DNA of 39,181 nucleotides, taken from Betaproteobacteria bacterium (lineage in GTDB: Bacteria > Pseudomonadota > Gammaproteobacteria > Burkholderiales > SG8-39). The position numbers and the translations under genes are program-made. Below are positions 1 to 6,797 of this stretch, piece by piece. How positions within the stretch are numbered: position 1 is the first letter of the stretch; each line of letters starts with the position of its first letter. The stretch spans positions 1 to 39,181 of the forward strand of contig CANKAJ010000035.1 of NCBI GenBank assembly GCA_947479645.1. Direction: 5' to 3'. A model generated the notes under the pieces. It made no database searches. It saw only the letters and a program-made list of their open reading frames with translations, and was not told the DNA's origin.

Positions 1-473
1 GACAATTTGTCGGGCTGTGAACGCGCCAGCTTGACCAGTTCGGGAACCGTCTTGACGCCGAGCGTCGGGGTAACGACCAGCAGCAGCGGCGCTGCCGTCA
101 TCAAGCTGATGGGCGCGAAATCCTTCTGCGCATCGTAGGGCAGCTTGGAATAGAAGGCCGGATTGCTGGCCAGCACACCCGCGCCTCCGAGCAGCAGGGT
201 GTAGCCATCCGATGGGGCTTTGGCCGCCAGTTCCATGCCGATGATGCCATTGGCGCCACCCCGATTGTCCACGACCACCTGCTGGCCAAAGCGCTCGTTC
301 AGCTTCTGGCCGAGCACGCGCGCCACCAGGTCCGTCGGTCCGCTGGCGGCGTACGGCACGATGAGCCGGATCGGTTTGGAGGGATAGCTATCGGCACTAC
401 GCTCGCTCTGCGCCATGGCCGCCACGCTCAAGCCGGCCAGGATTGCCCCGATGACACTCGCAAGATTTTTCAT
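1..473 (-). CDS. Bug/TctC-family periplasmic substrate-binding protein (3' end outside window)
   Basis: The first 157 codons of a tripartite tricarboxylate transporter receptor (Bug family); the C-terminal half lies beyond base 1. A Sec signal peptide is visible (MKNLASVIGAILAG, cleavage probably after AMA-Q near residue 22), followed by the family hallmarks YPSKPIRLIVPYAASGPTD, then GQQVVVDNRGGANG and the SDGYTLLL motif near residue 90. These proteins bind carboxylates or other small organic solutes in the periplasm and hand them to a TctAB-type permease; no permease gene is visible here. The ATG lies 29 bases after the stop of the 351-residue gene on the same strand, so it is probably the third gene of the UGSC operon and may capture the substrate of that system. 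That link is inference from position only. Confidence 0.9.
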   Translation of the reverse strand, partial: MKNLASVIGAILAGLSVAAMAQSERSADSYPSKPIRLIVPYAASGPTDLVARVLGQKLNERFGQQVVVDNRGGANGIIGMELAAKAPSDGYTLLLGGAGVLASNPAFYSKLPYDAQKDFAPISLMTAAPLLLVVTPTLGVKTVPELVKLARSQPDKL

Positions 474-502
474 TTTTCGCACCTCTTCAATAACTGACAG
501 AA

Positions 503-1558
503 CTACAACTCAATCACTCGCGTAACCGATCGCGTATTGCCAAAGGTCGGCACATACACCGAATGCGTGCCGGGTCCGCCGGCGACAAGGATGCCGATCT
601 CATCCGGCGTCGGTGAAATCGGCAGCAGGGTGTCCAGGCCAATTTCTCCCAGCTCGGCGCTGCGTGCATCCCGCGTGCGTGCCAGATCCTTGATCGATCG
701 CCGGCTCGCCTGCATTTTGGTCTTTTCCCACAACAGCGCTTTGACATCCGCCTTGCTCAAGCCCGCCAGATGCAAAATGTCTGCGTGTTCCGGCCCGAGC
801 ACCAACCAGGGCGCCCCGCCGCACCAGTAATCGTTGCTGGCGGGATAAATCATGGAATCGGCGATGACCCGCAGCAGGTCCATGGCGTCCTTTTCATGGC
901 ACAACATGTTCAGCGTGCCGGATGCGCCGACCACCGTGACCGTGCTTTGCTCGGACTTGAAGCCGCGCTCGACATGCAAGGGCATCCACGGACTCGCCGC
1001 CTCGTTTTCACTGCAGCAGAACGTGAACTTGCCCGGTTGTCCCTGCGTGGCGCGATCCATCTCGCCGGGCAGCGCGTGCCCGATGTTCTGCATGATCAAA
1101 TGCACCGCCCGGCCGATGGTGGCATTCGCCCAGTTCCCCTGCCCGAGGCAATTCAACCCGCTGTTCATGCCCAGTTTTTGCGCGACCGGGCCGTTGACGA
1201 TGACCCAGGCCGTGGCGGCATTGGTCGTCGTCGACACCGCCTGCAGGTTGAATTCAGGTGCGCTGATCGCTTCGACGGCCGCAATCAGCACGGGCATATG
1301 ACTCGCCTCACAACCTGCCAAGACTGCGTTGACCGCAATCTGCTGCACCGTGGCCACACCGAATCCCGGCGCAACTTCGGCAACCACTTCATCGTGAGCG
1401 CGCTGCGTGCCAGCCAACATGCGCTCGACACGCTCCCGCGTTGGCGGGATCACCGGCAAACCATCACCCCACTGCCGCTCGCGATACAGTGCATTGATGG
1501 CCTCGATGTCGTCGACCACCTCGACCAGCCCTGATCGGTCTTTTTGACTGACGCTCAT
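503..1558 (-). CDS. Conserved hypothetical protein, partner of the UGSC selenoprotein
   Basis: A 351-residue soluble protein with no signal peptide or membrane segment. I do not recognise an experimentally characterised family. Conserved-looking blocks are WGDGLPVIPPTRERV near residue 30, a cysteine in AVNAVLAGCEASHMP, a long stretch NGPVAQKLGMNSGLNCLGQGNWANA in the middle, a CC pair in FCCSENEAASPW, and a glycine-rich end (ILVAGGPGTHSVYVPTFGN). The several cysteines could serve redox chemistry or metal binding, but this is not shown. The start ATG overlaps the stop of the upstream UGSC gene by four bases (ATGA), implying translational coupling and a joint function. A Bug receptor gene follows 29 bases downstream. 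A plausible role is the second subunit of a redox enzyme or reductase-like complex with the UGSC protein. Confidence 0.85.
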   Translation of the reverse strand: MSVSQKDRSGLVEVVDDIEAINALYRERQWGDGLPVIPPTRERVERMLAGTQRAHDEVVAEVAPGFGVATVQQIAVNAVLAGCEASHMPVLIAAVEAISAPEFNLQAVSTTTNAATAWVIVNGPVAQKLGMNSGLNCLGQGNWANATIGRAVHLIMQNIGHALPGEMDRATQGQPGKFTFCCSENEAASPWMPLHVERGFKSEQSTVTVVGASGTLNMLCHEKDAMDLLRVIADSMIYPASNDYWCGGAPWLVLGPEHADILHLAGLSKADVKALLWEKTKMQASRRSIKDLARTRDARSAELGEIGLDTLLPISPTPDEIGILVAGGPGTHSVYVPTFGNTRSVTRVIEL

Positions 1559-2100
1559 TTTGCTCCCGCCTGACAGACCAGTGCGACGATGTCCGCCACA
1601 TGCTTTTCAGCCAGCTCACGCACCTCCGCGCGGGAGCGAGTGCCCAGCGGGTGAGGGATCACCGCGATCGGCAAATCCGGTTGACCAAAAGCGCTTGCCT
1701 GAGCCCGCGCCAGCTTGATAAACGCGGTGGTCGCAATCATCAGTGAGGCCTGCTTGCGTTTGATGACTTCAATACTGTCGTGGATACTCCACGACGTGCA
1801 AGAGCCTCAATCACCTGACCCGGTAATGACAAGATTGCACTGTTCGGTCATCTTGTTCATGACCTGCTCGGGCGTCGCAATGCCGGCCATGGGCTTTCTG
1901 TGCCTGACCACGGATTTGACGCCGTAGCGTGTCATCAGCAGATCCCCCAGATCATCGGCCAGATGATTGAAATTGGGCTTGGAATTGTCGATGAACCCGA
2001 CGCTGATTCCGGCCAACCGGCTGAGCACGCGCCTGGATTGTGCAGCATGCTGTTGCCGCAACGGTGCGGTTGGATCGTACACAAGAACGGTCCCGGTCAT
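1555..2100 (-). CDS. UGSC-family (seleno)protein, in-frame TGA at codon 98 read as selenocysteine
   Basis: Read through the TGA at 1809-1807, the frame encodes 181 residues. The residues around it are VITGSGD-U-GSCTSWSIHDSIE, giving U98-G-S-C101, the motif after which the UGSC family is named. Downstream sequence keeps family-like features (FIKLARAQASAFG, PDLPIAVIPHPLG) until a normal TGA at 1557-1555. The start ATG at 2100 has a good ribosome site (AGGAG, 5 bases away); an upstream in-frame ATG at 2154 lacks one. Translation stopping at codon 98 would give a truncated protein without the active motif. The hairpin at 1777-1795 fits a bacterial SECIS. The U-x-x-C pair suggests thiol/selenol redox chemistry; the substrate is unknown. 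The gene overlaps the next one by ATGA. Automatic gene callers would split it into two short frames. Confidence 0.85.
1777..1795 (-). promoter_or_regulatory. Candidate bacterial SECIS hairpin
   Basis: On the mRNA strand GUCGUGGA and UCCACGAC form a perfect 8-bp stem around a GUA loop. The loop begins 19 bases after the UGA, and its first base is G. Published descriptions of bacterial SECIS elements ask for a small apical loop with a G in its first two positions, about 16-37 bases after the UGA, and this hairpin meets both. It lies wholly inside the coding sequence, as bacterial SECIS elements do, and would bind SelB carrying Sec-tRNA. Function is inferred, not shown. Confidence 0.75.
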
Positions 2101-2199
2101 TGTTACTCCTTTGCAGTCACACGATTTCAGGCTCAAGCTGGCATCAATATGCACTTGAACATTATTATCATTTCGACAGATACTTCATTTTCCTGAAAC

Positions 2200-2228
2200 A
2201 CTATAGATAAATAATAATATCAATTGAA
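2200..2228 (-). promoter_or_regulatory. Possible sigma-70 promoter of the UGSC operon
   Basis: In the AT-rich gap after yejF, the minus strand carries TATAGT (2205-2200, five of six matches to the -10 box) and TTCAAT (2228-2223, a weak -35) with a 17-base spacer. A GATA...TATC near-palindrome overlaps the spacer. The position, about 100 bases before the start codon at 2100, suits the first gene of a separate transcription unit. Confidence 0.35.
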
Positions 2229-2256
2229 ATAACGCCAAAACCATCAAGTTGAATAT

Positions 2257-4341
2257 TTATTTGCCAATTGGATACTTCCAGCAATTCACCACATGACTCC
2301 TCGTCAATGTTGACGATCCTGGATACTCCCTGCGACATTCATCCTTGGCCGATGCACAGCGCGGATGAAAATGGCAGCCCGCCGGTGTATTGACCGGCGA
2401 AGGCAATTCGCCTTGTTTTGCAGCCTCTGCAGTCGTGCCCCCGCTGCCCATCTCACGGTTCACGTCCTTGTCGATCCGCGGCACAGCCGCCAGCAGCGCC
2501 TGCGTATAGGGGTGCGCGGGTGATCGCAGCACTTCATCGACAGTGCCGCGTTCAATGATGCGCCCCAGATACATGACGGCCACTTCATGTGCCAGAAATT
2601 CCACAACGGCGAGATTGTGGGTGATGAAAAGATAGGACAGACCCAGTTCCGACTGCAGCGATTTGAGCAGATTGAGTATCTGTGCCTGCACCGAAACATC
2701 CAGCGCACTGGTCGGCTCATCGCAGACAATCAGTCGCGGCTTGACCGCCAGCGCGCGGGCAATCGCGATGCGCTGGCGCTGGCCGCCGGAGAATTCGTGA
2801 GGATAGCGACGCTGCGCATCTTTGGGCAAGCCCACCTGATCGAGCAGCTCATCTACGCGTTTCTGAATGGCATCTCTGGCCAGGTCCCTGACTCCAGGCT
2901 GGTTCATAGCATGCCCTGCAACCCCCAGTGCCAGCAATCCCTCCGACAGGATGTCCCCGACCCGCATGCGCGGATTGAGGGAGGCATAGGGATCCTGGAA
3001 GATAATCTGAATATCGCTGCGATAGCCGCGCAGCGCCTCACCGCGCAGGGCCGTCAACTCAGCTCCCTGAAAATTCACCGATCCCGCGGTTGGACGGATA
3101 AGTTGCAATATGGCCTTGCCCGCCGTGGTCTTGCCGCAGCCGGATTCGCCCACCAGCGCGAGCGTCCTGCCCGCAGCGATGTCGAGCGAAATGCCATCCA
3201 CCGCCTTGACGTATGCGACGGTGCGCTTGAGCAAGCCCTTGCGGATGGGGAAATGCACCTTGAGATCACGCACGATGAGCAGCGGCGCAGCATCGGCGGG
3301 AGCGCCGGTACCCAGAGTACCAGTCGTTACTGCCACCGGCCGGGACCGTGCGGGGAAGCGCCCCTTTTCGGTGACATGCACACAACGAACACGGTGACCG
3401 CTTGTATCCGGAGCCACCGGCATCAAGGCGGGTTCACCCTGGCCACAGCGCTCATAGGCAAAGTCGCAGCGATCGGCGAAACGGCAGCCATGAAACGCCG
3501 CCGTCAATGGCGGCACCTGGCCGCGGATGACTGCGAGCGCGCCACCACGTCCTTCCGCTCCGGGCAGCGCTTCGAAGAGTTTGCGGGAATACGGATGTTG
3601 GGGCGATGCGAAGAACTGCTGTCGGTCGGCCACCTCGACAATGCGGCCTGCGTACATCACGGCCACGCGATGCGCCATGCTCGCCACAATGCCCAGATCA
3701 TGCGTAATCAGCAGAATGGACATACCGCGCTCGCGCTGCAGTTTGCGCAGCAGGTCCAGCACCTGCGCCTGAATGGTGACATCCAGCGCCGTGGTCGGTT
3801 CATCGGCAATCAGCAGATCCGGATCACCGGCCAGCGCCATGGCCACCATGACGCGCTGCTTCATGCCCCCGGAAAACTGAAAGGGATACTCGCCGGCGCG
3901 CCGTTCCGCATCCGGAATGCCCACCTGATCAAGCAGTTCGACAATGCGCTTGCGCATTGCCTGCGGTGATAGCCGGCCATGCCGGCGTAACACCTCTTCC
4001 ACCTGGGCGCCGACCGTCAACACCGGGTTCAGACTTGTGGTCGGTTCCTGGAAAATCATGGCAATGCGACGACCGCGAACATCGCGCATGTCCCGTTCGG
4101 TTAATTCAAATAACTCGGTTGCGCCAAGCTGTGCATTCCCGGCAACAATCTCGGCAGTTTCAGGCAACAGGCGCAGGATGGACAGGGCCGTCATGCTTTT
4201 GCCGCAGCCGGACTCGCCCACGACCGCGAAAGTCTCGCCGCGCCGTATCTCCAGATCGATGCCGTCCACCGCACGCACCGGCGCCGGCTCGACGTCGATC
4301 CAGGTCTTCAGTCCGCTGATATTGAGCAAGGTGTCACTCAT
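2257..4341 (-). CDS. yejF: Peptide ABC transporter, fused double ATP-binding protein (YejF type)
   Basis: A 694-residue protein with two ATPase domains of the OppD/OppF kind in one chain, as in YejF. First domain: Walker A GESGCGKS at 42-49, signature FSGGMKQR at 156-163, Walker B LLIADEP at 176-182, and the cysteine-rich oligopeptide-transporter tail (C286, C292, C299, C320). Second domain: Walker A GESGCGKT at 398-405, then FSGGQRQR and [12 protein letters not shown], with a second cysteine-containing tail. It powers import of peptides or peptide-like compounds through YejB/YejE at the inner membrane. Its ATG overlaps the yejE stop by four bases (ATGA), so it is the last gene of yejA-yejB-yejE-yejF. 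All catalytic motifs are intact. The real substrate (peptides, microcin C-like compounds) cannot be told from sequence. Confidence 0.93.
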   Translation of the reverse strand: MSDTLLNISGLKTWIDVEPAPVRAVDGIDLEIRRGETFAVVGESGCGKSMTALSILRLLPETAEIVAGNAQLGATELFELTERDMRDVRGRRIAMIFQEPTTSLNPVLTVGAQVEEVLRRHGRLSPQAMRKRIVELLDQVGIPDAERRAGEYPFQFSGGMKQRVMVAMALAGDPDLLIADEPTTALDVTIQAQVLDLLRKLQRERGMSILLITHDLGIVASMAHRVAVMYAGRIVEVADRQQFFASPQHPYSRKLFEALPGAEGRGGALAVIRGQVPPLTAAFHGCRFADRCDFAYERCGQGEPALMPVAPDTSGHRVRCVHVTEKGRFPARSRPVAVTTGTLGTGAPADAAPLLIVRDLKVHFPIRKGLLKRTVAYVKAVDGISLDIAAGRTLALVGESGCGKTTAGKAILQLIRPTAGSVNFQGAELTALRGEALRGYRSDIQIIFQDPYASLNPRMRVGDILSEGLLALGVAGHAMNQPGVRDLARDAIQKRVDELLDQVGLPKDAQRRYPHEFSGGQRQRIAIARALAVKPRLIVCDEPTSALDVSVQAQILNLLKSLQSELGLSYLFITHNLAVVEFLAHEVAVMYLGRIIERGTVDEVLRSPAHPYTQALLAAVPRIDKDVNREMGSGGTTAEAAKQGELPSPVNTPAGCHFHPRCASAKDECRREYPGSSTLTRSHVVNCWKYPIGK

Positions 4342-5810
4342 GCCGCAGCCGCCTCGGCCATGTGCCGATTTCGCGGCGACACCCGCACGCGTGGATCAAA
4401 CGCATCACGCACCGCGTCGGCGAACAGATTGGCCGCCAGCACCAGCACCAGCATGAACATAAAGGCGCTGGCGAGAGACCACCACACCATCGGCTCGCGC
4501 CCCATCTCCAGGCGCGCTGCGTTGATCATGGTGCCAAAACTGATCATGCTCGGGTCAACGCCGACGCCGACATAGGACAACACCGCCTCGGCCAGCACCA
4601 GCCCGGAAAAATCCATGACCACCGAGATCAGCACGATATGCATGACGTTGGGCAGGATGTGGCGCAGCATGATGTTCCAGTGAGAAACACCGAAGGCCTG
4701 CGCCGCCTGCACATATTCCAGCTCGCGCAGCTTCAAGGCCTCGCCACGCAACAGCCTGCACAATCCGGTCCAACTGGTGACACCAAGGATGATGCACAGA
4801 AACAGCAGCCGGAAATCGGCGCGCTGCGCCGTCGTCGGAAACAGTTCCGGCGAGGCTTCCATCTGCACCTGCAGCACCAGTACCGCCGCAGCAATCAGCA
4901 GCACACCGGGAATGGAGTTGAGCGTGGTGTAGAGGTACTGGATGATGTCGTCGATCCAGCCGCAAAAGTAACCGGCCATGATGCCAAACAACACGGCAAA
5001 GGGCAGCATCACCAGCGTGGTCAGGGTGCCGATGACCAGCGCCGTGCGTATGCTTTTGAGGGACAGGAACAACACGTCCTGCCCCACCTTGTCGGTTCCC
5101 AGCACGTGATAACCGCGTGCCAGCAATGTGGCCGGGACCACAATCAGGAATATCAGGCCCAGCGTAATCAGCACGGTTCGCCAGGGCACCACCGTTTTGC
5201 CGCGCCATACCGCGTCAGAAAAAGCCCCGATTGACGCGTAGGCCGGTGCAGTCGGTTTGACCGCGATCAGCAACAGAAAGGCGGCAATGCTCCAGGCGAA
5301 CAACGCCAAACCCATGCCTTTGAACACGGTCAGCAAAATGTCCCAGCCCCATTCCGTTTCCGCATCCTTGAGATGGGCGCCGCCATTGCGCAGCCGCGGA
5401 TAGTCACGAACCTGCCCACGACCAGGCACTTCCATGGTTTCCTTGGCATAGGCATGCGTCGCCAGTGGCGCAGAATAAGTGCGTTCGGTACGCGATGACA
5501 GGTGGGCGAGAGCCACATCGAGTACGCTTTTGACTTCCGGCGCGTAGGCAGTTGCCGCACCTGCAGGGCGTTTCGCTTCGGCATTGCCTGCGGGCTCAAT
5601 GGCCTGTCGGAAATGCAATGAATCCAGGAATCCGACCGCAACGAATGCCAGCAGCACCACCGCCGCACTCACCGCAGCCGGAGTCTGCGCGACGCGCCGC
5701 CAGGGTGCCCGCAAGTGCTCATGTTGCCGCGCGTAGAAGGCGAAAGCGGCAATCACCGCCAGCAGCACAAAGATCAACGCATCGGTCCAGAGAATGATGG
5801 GAAGGAACAC
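4338..5810 (-). CDS. yejE: Peptide ABC transporter permease with long N-terminal extension (YejE type)
   Basis: A 490-residue inner-membrane permease. The C-terminal part (from about residue 215) is a standard OppC/YejE-type domain with several membrane segments and the EAA-like loop that docks the ATPase (YVQAAQAFGVSHWNIMLRHILPN). The N-terminal part is longer than in the E. coli protein (about 340 residues): a first membrane segment at 5-25, another at about 45-65, then about 90 polar residues presumably in the periplasm, then another segment near 165-185. The start codon is GTG at 5810, nine bases after the yejB stop; a weak AAGG ribosome site overlaps that stop. It pairs with YejB to form the channel. 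Confidence 0.9.
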   Translation of the reverse strand: MFLPIILWTDALIFVLLAVIAAFAFYARQHEHLRAPWRRVAQTPAAVSAAVVLLAFVAVGFLDSLHFRQAIEPAGNAEAKRPAGAATAYAPEVKSVLDVALAHLSSRTERTYSAPLATHAYAKETMEVPGRGQVRDYPRLRNGGAHLKDAETEWGWDILLTVFKGMGLALFAWSIAAFLLLIAVKPTAPAYASIGAFSDAVWRGKTVVPWRTVLITLGLIFLIVVPATLLARGYHVLGTDKVGQDVLFLSLKSIRTALVIGTLTTLVMLPFAVLFGIMAGYFCGWIDDIIQYLYTTLNSIPGVLLIAAAVLVLQVQMEASPELFPTTAQRADFRLLFLCIILGVTSWTGLCRLLRGEALKLRELEYVQAAQAFGVSHWNIMLRHILPNVMHIVLISVVMDFSGLVLAEAVLSYVGVGVDPSMISFGTMINAARLEMGREPMVWWSLASAFMFMLVLVLAANLFADAVRDAFDPRVRVSPRNRHMAEAAAA

Positions 5811-5819
5811 GCCGTCGCC

Positions 5820-6797
5820 TTATTCGAACCGCACCCTGGGATCAACCAGGGTGTAGGAAATATCGGTCAGCAGCAGGCCCAGGATATACAGCACCGAGCC
5901 GATGAACACCATCGAGCGCACCACGCCAAAGTCCTGCGCCTGTATGGCCTCGATGGTGTAACTACCCAGCCCGGGAATGCCGAAGAACGATTCCGAGATC
6001 AGGCTGCCCATGAACAACAGCGGAATCGCCACCACGGCCCCGGTCAATATCGGGATCATCGCGTTCTTCAGTACATGCCGGAAAAACACCGTCGTCTCGG
6101 CCAACCCCTTGGCCCGCGCCGTACGCACGTAATCCCGGCTGACTTCCTCCAGAAAAATGGTGCGATACCAGCGCGCGCTTGAGCCGATGCCGCCAATGAT
6201 CCCGATCAACACCGGCAGGAACAGGAATTTCGCCGCATCAATCCCCGGCGCATAGCCCGATATCGGCACCAGACTCCATATCTTGGCCACGAGATACTGG
6301 CCGCCGATGATGTAGAACAAACCGGAAATCGACATCATGGCGATACACAGCACCACGCCCCAGAAATCAATATAGGTGGCGCGAAAGAAGGCCATCAATA
6401 ACGCGAACGAAATATAGGCAGCGAGGCCGATCAGGAATACCGGCAAGGCGAGGGCAAGGCTGGGCCACATGCGGGTCTGGATCTCGTGCGAAATATCGCG
6501 GCCGTCATCAGACTGGCCGAAGTTGAAGCGGAACATCTCCAGAGATTTCTGGAAATAAAGGGTATCGGTCATCCGTGACATTCCCGCCGCTTCCGCATTG
6601 AAGATAAGCGGTTTGTCATATCCATGTTCGGCCTTCCAGCGCGTAATGGCCTCCGCTGTCACGCGTTTCGCCCCCAATTGCATGCGCGCCATGTCATCCG
6701 GGGTGTTGACCTTGAAGAAAAGCCAGAACGTGATCAGATTGACACCAATCAGGATCAATACCGCATACAGGCAACGGCGAACGATATAGGCGGTCAT
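5820..6797 (-). CDS. yejB: Peptide ABC transporter permease (YejB type)
   Basis: A 325-residue permease of the OppB/YejB family, starting MTAYIVRRCLYAVLILIGVN, the usual beginning of this family, with the first membrane segment at about 8-27. A periplasmic region (about 30-130) includes a DGRDISHEIQTRMWPS stretch, followed by five further membrane segments and the EAA-type loop VRTARAKGLAETTVFFRHVLKNAMIPI that contacts the ATPase. The frame is open upstream to 7070, but ATG 6797 fits the family start and overlaps the yejA stop by four bases (ATGA). It forms the translocation channel with YejE. Confidence 0.92.
   Translation of the reverse strand: MTAYIVRRCLYAVLILIGVNLITFWLFFKVNTPDDMARMQLGAKRVTAEAITRWKAEHGYDKPLIFNAEAAGMSRMTDTLYFQKSLEMFRFNFGQSDDGRDISHEIQTRMWPSLALALPVFLIGLAAYISFALLMAFFRATYIDFWGVVLCIAMMSISGLFYIIGGQYLVAKIWSLVPISGYAPGIDAAKFLFLPVLIGIIGGIGSSARWYRTIFLEEVSRDYVRTARAKGLAETTVFFRHVLKNAMIPILTGAVVAIPLLFMGSLISESFFGIPGLGSYTIEAIQAQDFGVVRSMVFIGSVLYILGLLLTDISYTLVDPRVRFE

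Noticed and set aside
770..1534. Open frame of 254 codons on the plus strand
   Set aside because: It is antisense to the 351-residue gene, has no recognisable domain and no promoter or ribosome site.
1555..1740. A separate 61-residue gene starting at ATG 1740
   Set aside because: No ribosome site precedes this ATG and its protein continues the UGSC domain in the same frame; it is the C-terminal part of the read-through gene.
1555..2100. UGSC gene as a pseudogene broken by a nonsense mutation
   Set aside because: The TGA falls exactly at the U of UGSC, a SECIS-like hairpin follows, and the rest of the frame and the ATGA overlap are intact. It remains the main alternative if the genome lacks sel genes.
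2587..3969. Long open frame of 460 codons on the plus strand
   Set aside because: It lies wholly opposite yejF, shows no family motif and arises from codon bias of the real gene.
4362..5234. Open frame of 290 codons on the plus strand, very rich in H and Q
   Set aside because: The composition is typical of the antisense of a membrane-protein gene (yejE).
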